The notes beneath the pieces are model-generated. The model was not told the DNA's origin, made no database searches, and worked only from the letters and a program-made list of their open reading frames with translations. Position numbers and translations under genes: made by a program. A DNA stretch of 48,601 bases, from the NCBI GenBank assembly GCA_021287065.1, contig JAJTBE010000038.1, forward strand, positions 1 through 48,601, given 5' to 3'. The stretch comes from Bacillota bacterium (lineage in GTDB: Bacteria; Vulcanimicrobiota; JAJTBE01). Shown in pieces: positions 1 through 7,511 of this stretch. Each line of letters starts with the position of its first letter. Position 1 is the stretch's first letter.

Positions 1-60
1 ATCCCAAAACTTTTGAATCGAGGGACCGACCATGGGGGATTTAGACCGACGGGGGTTTGG
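1..60 (-). repeat. Partial copy of the dispersed intergenic element (E1)
   Basis: The first bases match the interior of the dispersed element in minus orientation (CCCAAAACTTTTGAATnG followed by GGGACCGACC), as in the copies near 35.5-36.1 kb. The rest of the copy lies outside the window or is lost. The right boundary is approximate. Confidence 0.55.
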
Positions 61-143
61 GGGATTCTTCCCCCCGTTTGCCAACCTTTTTGAAAACTGC
101 GAAGCAGATTTCAAAAAAGTGAGAATAAGCAAACAGCAATATA

Positions 144-223
144 GTCGATATGCAGAAAGCAAAATTAAAGAGAGCGGAAAAATGATGCACCGAAAGTTTT
201 TGCCGGAAGGGTTTGGGCAACGA
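144..223 (+). repeat. 80-bp repeat, copy D1
   Basis: This 80-bp stretch, from GTCGATATGC to GGGCAACGA, recurs almost unchanged in inverted orientation at 10441-10520, and in part at about 29049-29101. It lies directly upstream of the TROVE gene, so the gene's 5' region is partly repeat DNA. A reading frame crossing it is not a credible gene. Confidence 0.75.
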
Positions 224-288
224 GATTTTTTCATACAACAGTTTTCCGGCAGGGACCAACAAATTACGATAAAAAACAGGGGGGTATT

Positions 289-1902
289 ATGGGAAAATTC
301 AATAAGCCTTCGGCGTGGAAACCCCATAAAAAAGGGGAACCGGCGGTTACGGAAAACTTTGAGGGAGGTCAGGCTTACAAGCTTTCCCCCATAATCAGGC
401 TCTGTACGAGAGTTCTTACTTCACTTGCCGGTGAAAGAAAATTCTATCAGAATGCCGAAGATTCGGATTCTGATATTATCAGGGATATTAAACTTGCCGC
501 AGCAGAAGATCCCGAATTTATCCTTCAGCTTGCTGTCTTCGCCCGGAACTGCTTTAACCTGAGAAGCGTGCCCATTATGCTTCTGGCGGAAGCTTCCCAT
601 ATTGAACAGACAAAGCCCTTTGTAGCCAGATATACCCCCCTGATTATAAAAAGAGCCGATGAGCTTATCGAAACTGTTGCTTATATAAAACTGAAAAAAT
701 ATGACGGTGAACGGTGCAGAATTCCCGCATGCCTGAAAAAAGGGCTTGGAAAAGCTTTTGAAAATTTCGACGAATACCAGCTTCTCAAATATGATCCCTC
801 AAAAGGATTAAGGATGCGGGATATTATAAACCTCTGCCATCCGAAGCCTGCCGATATATACAGAGAAGCCCTTTACGGTTTTCTGACCGGCTCTCTGGAA
901 GCGGATCCCGATTTAACTCCTATGATTTATGCACTGAAGAAGCTCCGGAATTCAAATGTATTCGACGATGAAACCGAAAAACTGGCAAAAGATGCACACG
1001 CCACCCACGAACTGATTATTAAAAAATTCGGTTCAACCCCCCGGACATGGGAAGCAATACTGCCAACAATGGGATATATGGCAAAGCTTAGAAACATATA
1101 CCAGCTTCTTTCAAACAGAACGGAAGAACAAATCCGGGAGCTTGCCGATGAGATAAAAAATGAGAAGAATATTGAAAAATCAAGACAGCTCCCCTTCAAT
1201 TATCTTGCAGCATACAAATCCCTGAAATTAAGAATCGCAACGGAAAACGAGACAAAGATAAATATGGTTCTGGACGCCCTGAAAGAAGCTCTGGTTCATT
1301 CCGTGAAAAATATCGAACCCATATCAGGGGCAACACTGATTGCCATAGATGTCAGCGGTTCAATGATAACACCCCTTTCGAGAGGCTCCTCCATAACATA
1401 CAAAGACACCGCAATTCTCCTCGGTGTAATCGGAAAACGGATTTTTCAGTCCGCTGATGTTTATATTTTTGCGGAAACAGTGGAAAAAGTAAAACCAACC
1501 GGTGCTGATATTCTTAAACATTACGAAATGCTGCTGGAAAAAGATGTAGGCGCTGCAACCAATGCATATAAAATTATTTATGGAATAACGGAAAGAAAGG
1601 AAAAATACGATAGAATCATTCTGCTTTCTGATATGCAGTGCTATGACAGCAACAACAGGGACAAAAACAGCGTCGCCGAACATTTCGAAAAATACAGAAA
1701 AGATGTAAACCCCGATGTGGTTCTGTATTCCATAGACCTCACAGGCTACGGCACTTCCCAAATAAAGGAAACTGACCCCCGGCAGGTCCTTATGTCAGGC
1801 TGGAGCGATAAAATTTTCCACCTCATAAACCTGAACGAAATGATAAGAACAGAACTGCCGGAACACATAAAAACCTGGACCAGAACCCTCCAAATCAAGT
1901 AA
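289..1902 (+). CDS. TROVE domain protein (Ro60/Rsr-like RNA-binding protein)
   Basis: This 537-residue protein has the Ro60 layout: a helical TROVE domain (about residues 20-340) and a C-terminal von Willebrand A domain. The MIDAS motif DVSGS lies at residues 354-358 inside AIDVSGSM and is followed by a threonine-containing loop (AATNAY). Bacterial Ro proteins (Rsr) bind Y-type RNAs and misfolded RNA, and in some species tether the exonuclease PNPase for RNA decay or rRNA maturation. The length is normal for the family. The ATG is preceded by AGGGGGG with short spacing. The gene stands alone, with repeat DNA upstream and a terminator downstream. No RtcB, PNPase or obvious Y RNA is next to it. 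The family call is firm; the RNA partner is unknown. Confidence 0.93.
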   Translation: MGKFNKPSAWKPHKKGEPAVTENFEGGQAYKLSPIIRLCTRVLTSLAGERKFYQNAEDSDSDIIRDIKLAAAEDPEFILQLAVFARNCFNLRSVPIMLLAEASHIEQTKPFVARYTPLIIKRADELIETVAYIKLKKYDGERCRIPACLKKGLGKAFENFDEYQLLKYDPSKGLRMRDIINLCHPKPADIYREALYGFLTGSLEADPDLTPMIYALKKLRNSNVFDDETEKLAKDAHATHELIIKKFGSTPRTWEAILPTMGYMAKLRNIYQLLSNRTEEQIRELADEIKNEKNIEKSRQLPFNYLAAYKSLKLRIATENETKINMVLDALKEALVHSVKNIEPISGATLIAIDVSGSMITPLSRGSSITYKDTAILLGVIGKRIFQSADVYIFAETVEKVKPTGADILKHYEMLLEKDVGAATNAYKIIYGITERKEKYDRIILLSDMQCYDSNNRDKNSVAEHFEKYRKDVNPDVVLYSIDLTGYGTSQIKETDPRQVLMSGWSDKIFHLINLNEMIRTELPEHIKTWTRTLQIK

Positions 1903-1903
1903 A

Positions 1904-1921
1904 GCAAAGCTTCAGCTTTGC
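1904..1921 (+). other. Short perfect hairpin after the TROVE stop
   Basis: GCAAAGC, a TTCA loop and GCTTTGC form a 7-bp perfect stem starting 2 nt after the TAA. It precedes the stronger terminator hairpin and could be a 3' stabilising structure. No function is shown. Confidence 0.4.
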
Positions 1922-1943
1922 CGGGTAGTATTTCCGGAAACAA

Positions 1944-1980
1944 AAAAAGCCGGTGTTTTGGCAGGCCGGCTTTTTGTTTT
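1944..1980. terminator. Bidirectional rho-independent terminator
   Basis: AAAAAGCCGG (1944-1953) pairs with CCGGCTTTTT (1966-1975) around a 12-nt loop and is followed by a T-rich tract. The A-run on the left arm makes it work for both strands. It separates the convergent TROVE and esterase genes. Confidence 0.85.
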
Positions 1981-1993
1981 TTCGGGTTGAAAA

Positions 1994-2722
1994 TTACATA
2001 TAATACTGTCCGAGTACGTAGGGGAGTTGTTTTTTCCACCAGAATTCGTGGTGATCACACGGCGGATCCCAGATTTCGTAATGGTGGGGGATGTTTTTAT
2101 CCATGAGTATGTCGTGCATTCTGGTTGTGCCGTCGAGGAATTTATCGTTGGCGCCGCTCAGCAGAACGATTCTGCTGTATTTGCTGATCTGATCATAGAA
2201 CCAGGGATCATTAATCTGAGGAACATAATCAACGGGGTTATTGAAATAGACATCCAGATCGTAGTAGCCTTCCATGTAGCTGCTTATGTCAAACACGCCG
2301 CCCATGCTGAGGGAGAGTTTGAACAGGTCGGGTCTTTTCAGTTGTGAATTGAGAGCGTGATAGGCGCCGAAGGAGCAGCCCATACATCCGAGAAAATCGT
2401 TTTTCGAAAGTTCGAAAATAAGGGGAAGAGCTTCTTCAATAACAAACCTTTCGTAAGCGACATGTGACTGCATCCTGTGGTAAGGATGAATGTCGAAGTT
2501 GTAAAAACTTTCTTTGTTGAATCCGTCAACAGCAAAGAACTGAACCTTACCGTTGTCGATAAACCATTTGGCATCTCTGTGCATTCCGTAGTAGTCAAAT
2601 TCTCCGGCTCCGCCTCCTGAGGTGGGATAGTAGAGCATCGGCGGACCCCAGTGTCCGTAGCGGATGACGCTCATGTACTTGCCGACTCTGTGGCTGTACC
2701 ATGCATGGTGTTCAATGTTCAT
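1994..2722 (-). CDS. Esterase/alpha-beta hydrolase (COG4947-like)
   Basis: This 242-residue protein has an alpha/beta hydrolase triad. The nucleophile elbow GCSFG puts the serine at residue 117. A likely acid is D193 in GANDKF, and a likely histidine is H224 or H225 in CDHHEFW near the C-terminus. The N-terminal part (SGGGAGEFDYYGM) matches the putative-esterase family often annotated as esterase D-like. No signal peptide is visible, so it is probably cytoplasmic. The start is preceded by AAGGAAT at suitable spacing. It follows the HD-GYP and unknown genes on the same strand, with a 141-bp gap that may hold its own promoter. The substrate is not predictable from the sequence. Confidence 0.82.
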   Translation of the reverse strand: MNIEHHAWYSHRVGKYMSVIRYGHWGPPMLYYPTSGGGAGEFDYYGMHRDAKWFIDNGKVQFFAVDGFNKESFYNFDIHPYHRMQSHVAYERFVIEEALPLIFELSKNDFLGCMGCSFGAYHALNSQLKRPDLFKLSLSMGGVFDISSYMEGYYDLDVYFNNPVDYVPQINDPWFYDQISKYSRIVLLSGANDKFLDGTTRMHDILMDKNIPHHYEIWDPPCDHHEFWWKKQLPYVLGQYYM

Positions 2723-2863
2723 ATTGATTCCTTATGACTCCTTCCTTTGCGGAAAATAGTACTTCGTTACTATTAAAATTCTGCTTTTATAGTCTGTTTT
2801 CCTTGTGAGTGCCGCCGAAATACAAACAATATCACATGAAAATACGAATTTTTTCATTTTTTT

Positions 2864-4426
2864 TCAATGGCTGTGATGAAGTGCTCCGGGCATAATTATT
2901 TTTTCGTCCGGATCCATTCCCTCGAACCCTGAGCTGCAAAGGTTTGACAAATCCTGATACAGTTCTGCGGGAACAACGAGTCTGTAATAATAATTGCGGA
3001 TGGTGAGTGTCAGTTTTTTTCCGGTGTAATCAGATGGAATGTGAAAAATGGTCTGAACCGTGGTTTTTCCCTGTTCTTCCGTTCTGAAAACCTCCTCCAT
3101 ATTAAAAACCCGTCCAGCTTCATCAGCAAAGATTGCTCTCGAAATCCAGAACTCCTCAAAAAGGGGATTATTTTCCAGAATATATCTGATTTCACAGGCG
3201 AACCTGTTTTTGTCATCCAGTGCAGAAAGTGTTTTGAATCTGATTTTCAGAGGCATATCTACAACTGTTTTTCCGCCGGTTTTCACAGATATATTGGCGG
3301 AATGCTCCGCACCGTCTTCAAATGTGAATGAAACCGGTTCGGGCAGACAGCCTTCCATTCCGTAGAGCCTTATTTTAACGGATTCACTGACATCAAAGGG
3401 TTCAAACTGGTAGTTCAGCTTCAGGTTATTTCCTGAAATAAGCACATTTCCGCTGCCTCTGTTGAGAATATCATGATGTCCGCTTCCGGGAAAATATTCC
3501 CTGCCGGTTATTTCATCAAAAACAGAAACCGCAGGAGGTATGGGAGTCAAATCTCCCTCCAGAAACAGCAGACTTTCATCGTTTTCAACAATTTTCCCAT
3601 CGGTTAGAACTTCCCTCAGAAGACTTTCGTTGCGATAATTGCAGATGAGCCTGTTTCTGATTATTCCTGTTTTAAGACAAACAGGATGAATTTCCATGTC
3701 TCCTGAGGAAACCGACTCTTTGAGCTTGTAGCATTTGTTGTTGCTTTTTCTCAGGTTGTGGTCGATTTTGAAAGCAAAACTCCAGGGACCTTTCAGTTCT
3801 TCCCTGACAATAGGAAGTTTAAAGAATCTGCGCCTTTCAAGGTCTCTGAGTCTTTTTCTTATTTCACTGACCTGCGCTGTGATTGTTCCATCGGTTCCAA
3901 GAGTTGAAACAAGATTGAGGACTTCCTTTTCCTCGTGGGAAAGCTGGGTTACAATTCTGTTTTCAAGGGCATCATCCCTGAGATAAATTCTCCTTACCGA
4001 AACAAGAAGCTCATCGGCATCTTCGGGGATAGCATCGGTTATGACCCTGATTCCGAAAAAAGGATCATCTTTTACCGAGCGGGTTATGGAAACCCAGTAT
4101 GTTCTGCCTTTGTTGTCCAGTATGGTTACATCTGTAATATCCCAGTTTTCAGATGGAGGATCTATGGAAAAACCAAGATGGGTGGTTTTATAGTCCATAA
4201 ATAAAGAAGTAAGCCTGACTGTGACGTCCTTCTTTCTGTCAAAAAGATCTACTATTTGCAGAGCTTTTCTGTCTCTCAGGTTTTTTCCGCTGAATTCCGG
4301 CGGCTCGTCGGAAACCGTCGTTTTTTGAAGGATCTCTTTGCCTTCCGTATCAATCAACCCCTCGTCAGACTTCTTTGTATTTGTCGTAAACCTGCATAAT
4401 TTCCTCAAATCCTTTGAAGAATGCAT
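2864..4426 (-). CDS. Hypothetical protein downstream of HD-GYP (possible PilZ-like segment)
   Basis: I do not recognise this 520-residue protein. It is largely beta-rich and has no signal peptide or membrane segment. A stretch around residues 205-215 (LERRRFFKLPI) resembles the arginine-rich opening of PilZ c-di-GMP-binding domains, but no clear (D/N)xSxxG motif follows, so this is only suggestive. The frame opens at an ATG 62 bp inside the 3' end of the HD-GYP gene, and that ATG has no good ribosome binding site. A TTG at 4357 just after the HD-GYP stop is the other option. Overlap with a c-di-GMP phosphodiesterase gene suggests translational coupling and fits a c-di-GMP-related role, by inference only. 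Confidence 0.65.
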   Translation of the reverse strand: MHSSKDLRKLCRFTTNTKKSDEGLIDTEGKEILQKTTVSDEPPEFSGKNLRDRKALQIVDLFDRKKDVTVRLTSLFMDYKTTHLGFSIDPPSENWDITDVTILDNKGRTYWVSITRSVKDDPFFGIRVITDAIPEDADELLVSVRRIYLRDDALENRIVTQLSHEEKEVLNLVSTLGTDGTITAQVSEIRKRLRDLERRRFFKLPIVREELKGPWSFAFKIDHNLRKSNNKCYKLKESVSSGDMEIHPVCLKTGIIRNRLICNYRNESLLREVLTDGKIVENDESLLFLEGDLTPIPPAVSVFDEITGREYFPGSGHHDILNRGSGNVLISGNNLKLNYQFEPFDVSESVKIRLYGMEGCLPEPVSFTFEDGAEHSANISVKTGGKTVVDMPLKIRFKTLSALDDKNRFACEIRYILENNPLFEEFWISRAIFADEAGRVFNMEEVFRTEEQGKTTVQTIFHIPSDYTGKKLTLTIRNYYYRLVVPAELYQDLSNLCSSGFEGMDPDEKIIMPGALHHSH

Positions 4427-5531
4427 CGGTTACACCGGGATCAAAATGGGTTCCTGTGTCTTTTTTAATAATTTCCAGAACTTTTTCCAGAGGAAAGGAA
4501 GGTTTATAACATCGTTTCGAGGACAGAGCGTCAAAAACATCTGCCAGCGCAACGATTCTGCCTTCAATGGGTATTTCCTCGCCGGATAAACCATTGGGAT
4601 AACCCATTCCGTTCCATTTTTCATGGTGGCTTATAGCTATAACTTCCGCCATCTTGATAAAATTATGTTTCGAACCGTCAAGAATTTTGGCACCGTAGAT
4701 GGTATGCTTCTTCATTTCGCCGAATTCGTCATCAGTGAGTTTGCCCGGTTTCAGCAGAATGGAATCGGGAACTCCCAGTTTGCCTATATCGTGCATAGGT
4801 GCCGTAAACAGAATTTTTTCAACCTGATCCTCGGAAAAGCCCATGTTTTTGGCTATAATGGCGCTGTAGCTGCTCATTCTCTTGATGTGCATCGCAGTGT
4901 CTTCATCTCTGAATTCCGCCGCCACCGACAGTCTTTCTATCATCTCAAGGCTTGACGACTGAAGTTCTTCCCTTAGCTGCGCCATTCTTACCGCCACACC
5001 CGCCTGACTTGCCAGTGAAAATGTGAGTTTTTCGTATTCCTTTTTAAAAGGAATCGCTTCGCCGTTTTCATCAATAGAGTTGATGAGCTGAATAACTCCC
5101 ACTGTTTCTCTGTCTGCATCAAGCATAGGCACAACAAGCATGGATTTTGACCTGTATGTGGTTTTTTCGTCAAAACTCTTGTTGAATCTGAAAGGATATG
5201 TGGAAGGGATTTCGTAAGCATCCTCAAGATTGAGAATTGTGCCTGAAGCTGCAACATATCCGGCGATGTTTTCCCTGCTGATGGGCATGGTAAATGACAG
5301 GAAATTATCTTTCTCCCCACTCATCCCGTATCTTTTCCGCAGAGTATCGTTCTGACTGACCACAAAACGAATAACTTCGCCTTCTTCTTTCAGATACAGG
5401 CTTCCTGCATCTGCAGCAGTAAAACGGCGCGCTTCCTCAACAATCTTGTCCAGCAGTTTCCCCAGTTTCTTCTCACTGGCTATAGCTATGCCAATATTTA
5501 TCAATTCATCGAGTTTTTGCTTTTCATCCAC
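4365..5531 (-). CDS. GAF domain HD-GYP phosphodiesterase
   Basis: This 388-residue cytoplasmic protein has an N-terminal GAF sensor domain (about residues 15-190) and an HD-GYP domain (about 195-388). The catalytic signatures are intact: HDIGK at 247-251, HHE at 302-304 and GYP at 310-312. HD-GYP enzymes hydrolyse cyclic-di-GMP (some cGAMP) at a metal centre. The GAF domain probably senses a small ligand. No membrane segment is visible. It is first in a minus-strand pair with the unknown 520-residue protein, whose frame overlaps its end. The start has GAGG immediately upstream. Confidence is high for the domains and lower for the exact cyclic dinucleotide. Confidence 0.93.
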   Translation of the reverse strand: MDEKQKLDELINIGIAIASEKKLGKLLDKIVEEARRFTAADAGSLYLKEEGEVIRFVVSQNDTLRKRYGMSGEKDNFLSFTMPISRENIAGYVAASGTILNLEDAYEIPSTYPFRFNKSFDEKTTYRSKSMLVVPMLDADRETVGVIQLINSIDENGEAIPFKKEYEKLTFSLASQAGVAVRMAQLREELQSSSLEMIERLSVAAEFRDEDTAMHIKRMSSYSAIIAKNMGFSEDQVEKILFTAPMHDIGKLGVPDSILLKPGKLTDDEFGEMKKHTIYGAKILDGSKHNFIKMAEVIAISHHEKWNGMGYPNGLSGEEIPIEGRIVALADVFDALSSKRCYKPSFPLEKVLEIIKKDTGTHFDPGVTDAFFKGFEEIMQVYDKYKEV

Positions 5532-5778
5532 CTCAACCGTCTCCTCAGTCAGTGTTTTGTTAATTATTTATACTATACCATATATGTCTATTTTTCCGCA
5601 AAATGTTCCCGGTTTTGAAAAAAAATTTTCCGGACTTCATGTATTAACAGGTTTTAGCACTGTATAGTTCGCCTTATTCAGGTTTTATCAAAACAAAATC
5701 AGAATCGTTATGCAGAAAATCAAATTCATTTACAGGATCAAAAATGATGTATTGAAAGTTTTAAAGGTGGTCCGGAGG
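5532..5778. other. AT-rich intergenic region upstream of HD-GYP gene
   Basis: About 250 bp lie between the HD-GYP start and the first dispersed element. It is AT-rich and presumably holds the HD-GYP promoter. A weak match to the 80-bp repeat (AAAAATGATGtattGAAAG) is visible near 5740-5760. I see no other feature. Confidence 0.3.
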
Positions 5779-6030
5779 CAATGCCGCTGAATTAGTAAAA
5801 TTTACTCAAATCCACAGTCCAATACTCTTGTTTTTCAAGGAGGGAGGTTCGGAGGGCAACCTCGCTTTTCCAAAAAAGCGTGGTTACCTCTGACGGTCCC
5901 CCAATTTAAAAGTTTTGGGAAGGAGGTCCGGAGGAAACTTTTTTCAAAAAAGTTTTCTCCGGGAGCTGGGCATGCGGTTACAATCCTCGTGAGCGTTTAG
6001 ATAAACCCATGCCTTAATTCATAGGCATTG
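5779..6030 (+). repeat. Dispersed intergenic element, complete copy (E2)
   Basis: This is a 252-bp unit bounded by CAATGCCGCTGAATTA on the left and an inverted counterpart ending GCATTG on the right. Inside are two T-rich hairpins: CGCTTTT...AAAAGCG, and AAACTTTTTT...AAAAAAGTTT. Purine-rich Shine-Dalgarno-like motifs (AAGGAGGG, AAGGAGGT) lie beside them. It sits just upstream of the molybdenum hydroxylase operon. It is a good reference copy because both ends are intact. Confidence 0.9.
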
Positions 6031-6156
6031 CCCCCTCCCCTCCTTCATAATCCTAACTTCCCAATAAGATCAGATTTTTCAAAAGGTTTTTCCCAAGTGC
6101 CATATAATGTTCCTTATATAATTCCAAATTCAATTTTTATTCAGGAGGGATCCGGT

Positions 6157-7035
6157 TTGCCTACATTTGCTTATGTCTGCCCGCCCACCCTTAATGACTG
6201 TCTCAAACTGCTCAAAGAGAACCCCGGAGCGAAGCCTTACGCCGGGGGCACTGATCTGATGGTTAAGATGAGAGATCATGCCGTCAGTCCGCAGATGCTT
6301 GTTGACCTTAAAAAGATAGATAAACTCAAAGGTATAAGAGAAGATGCCGAAGGAAATATTATCATAGGCGCCCTTACCACCCATGCTGAAATAAGTGAAT
6401 CGCCTGTTGTACTGGAAAAATATCCGTTTTTTGCGCATGCCTGCCGCTGGGTAGGTTCACAGCAGATCCGCAACCGGGGCACAATCGGGGGAAATATCTG
6501 CAACGGTTCGCCTGCTGCCGAAACTCTGCCGTCACTGTATATTCTTGATGCAAGGATACACCTTGAGAGTATTTCTTCCACAAGAACCCTGCCAATCAGG
6601 GAGTTTTTCTGTGGTCCCGGCAAAACCTGTATTCTGCCCGGTGAAATAGTAACTGCTGTTGAAATTCCCAATATCAGTGTTGAATTCTCCGGTTCTTACC
6701 ACAGACAGGGAAGAAGAAAAGTGGTATGTATTGCTATGGTTACTGCTGCTGCAATGTGGAGACAGGACGAAACATCGCCATCGGGCATGCGTTTTTCCAT
6801 TGCTCTTGGCTCTGTGGCTCCTACTGTTGTTGTGGCAAAAAATGCTGAAAACTATCTTAATGAATGCGCTGTCTGCAGTGATGATGTTATAGAGCACGCA
6901 GCTATGACTGCCCTCAAAGATGCATCACCCATCAGCGATATCCGCACCACCTGCGATTATCGCAATGATCTGGTTTATGTACTTACCAAAAGATGCCTCA
7001 AAGACATTATCTGCGGCGGGAGGGAACTGAAATGA
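6157..7035 (+). CDS. Molybdenum hydroxylase FAD-binding subunit
   Basis: This 293-residue subunit carries the two FAD-binding signatures of the xanthine dehydrogenase/CO dehydrogenase medium-subunit family: AGGTD at 29-33 and TIGGN at 109-113. It would pass electrons from the 2Fe-2S clusters to an acceptor. The TTG at 6157 is chosen because AGGAGGGA lies 6 nt upstream and the protein then begins where family members begin. A longer frame from 6028 runs into repeat DNA. It lacks the extra cysteine-rich insertion of 4-hydroxybenzoyl-CoA reductase beta subunits. The end overlaps the next gene by ATGA, so the operon is translationally coupled. The family is firm; the substrate is unknown. Confidence 0.9.
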   Translation: MPTFAYVCPPTLNDCLKLLKENPGAKPYAGGTDLMVKMRDHAVSPQMLVDLKKIDKLKGIREDAEGNIIIGALTTHAEISESPVVLEKYPFFAHACRWVGSQQIRNRGTIGGNICNGSPAAETLPSLYILDARIHLESISSTRTLPIREFFCGPGKTCILPGEIVTAVEIPNISVEFSGSYHRQGRRKVVCIAMVTAAAMWRQDETSPSGMRFSIALGSVAPTVVVAKNAENYLNECAVCSDDVIEHAAMTALKDASPISDIRTTCDYRNDLVYVLTKRCLKDIICGGRELK

Positions 7036-7511
7036 AGCATACCATCACCCTTAATGTGAACGGACAGAAATATACTGTTGATGTTGAACCACAGGAAAAA
7101 CTTCTGGATGTTCTCAGAGATAAACTTGATATAACAAGCCCTAAAAAGGGATGCGAAATGGGCGAATGCGGAGCCTGCACCGTCATAATGAACGGTAAGG
7201 CAGTGAATTCCTGTCTGGTTCTCGCTGTTGAATCTCAGGATGCTGTAATCACCACCGTGGAAGCTCTGCATGCTGACGGAAAACTTCATCCCCTTCAGCA
7301 GGCTTTCATCGATGCCGGCGCTGTTCAGTGCGGATTCTGCACTCCCGGTATGATTATGAGTGCAAAAGCGCTTCTTGACACAAATCCCACTCCCACCGAG
7401 ATGGAAATTAAAGAAGCTATCGCAGGCAATTTCTGCAGATGCACAGGTTATAAACCTATTGTGGATGCAATCCAGTCTGCTGCTGCCGTAATGAAGAAGG
7501 AGGGAGCATAA
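7032..7511 (+). CDS. Molybdenum hydroxylase 2Fe-2S subunit
   Basis: This 159-residue subunit has the two clusters of the family. The N-terminal plant-type ferredoxin domain shows the Cys motif CEMGECGAC. The C-terminal helical domain shows CGFC and CRC. It relays electrons between the molybdopterin and FAD subunits. The ATG at 7032 is preferred over an upstream start because GGGAGGGAAC precedes it and it overlaps the previous stop. Its TAA shares one base with the ATG of the large subunit. The length is typical of XdhC/CoxS-type proteins. Confidence 0.95.
   Translation: MKHTITLNVNGQKYTVDVEPQEKLLDVLRDKLDITSPKKGCEMGECGACTVIMNGKAVNSCLVLAVESQDAVITTVEALHADGKLHPLQQAFIDAGAVQCGFCTPGMIMSAKALLDTNPTPTEMEIKEAIAGNFCRCTGYKPIVDAIQSAAAVMKKEGA

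Noticed and set aside
32-394. 120-codon frame at the window start
   Set aside because: It crosses two repeats and overlaps the clear TROVE gene in another frame; the composition is repeat-derived.
6028-6156. 43-residue N-terminal extension of the FAD subunit
   Set aside because: It starts at the end of a dispersed element and adds residues not found in the family; the TTG at 6157 has a strong ribosome binding site.
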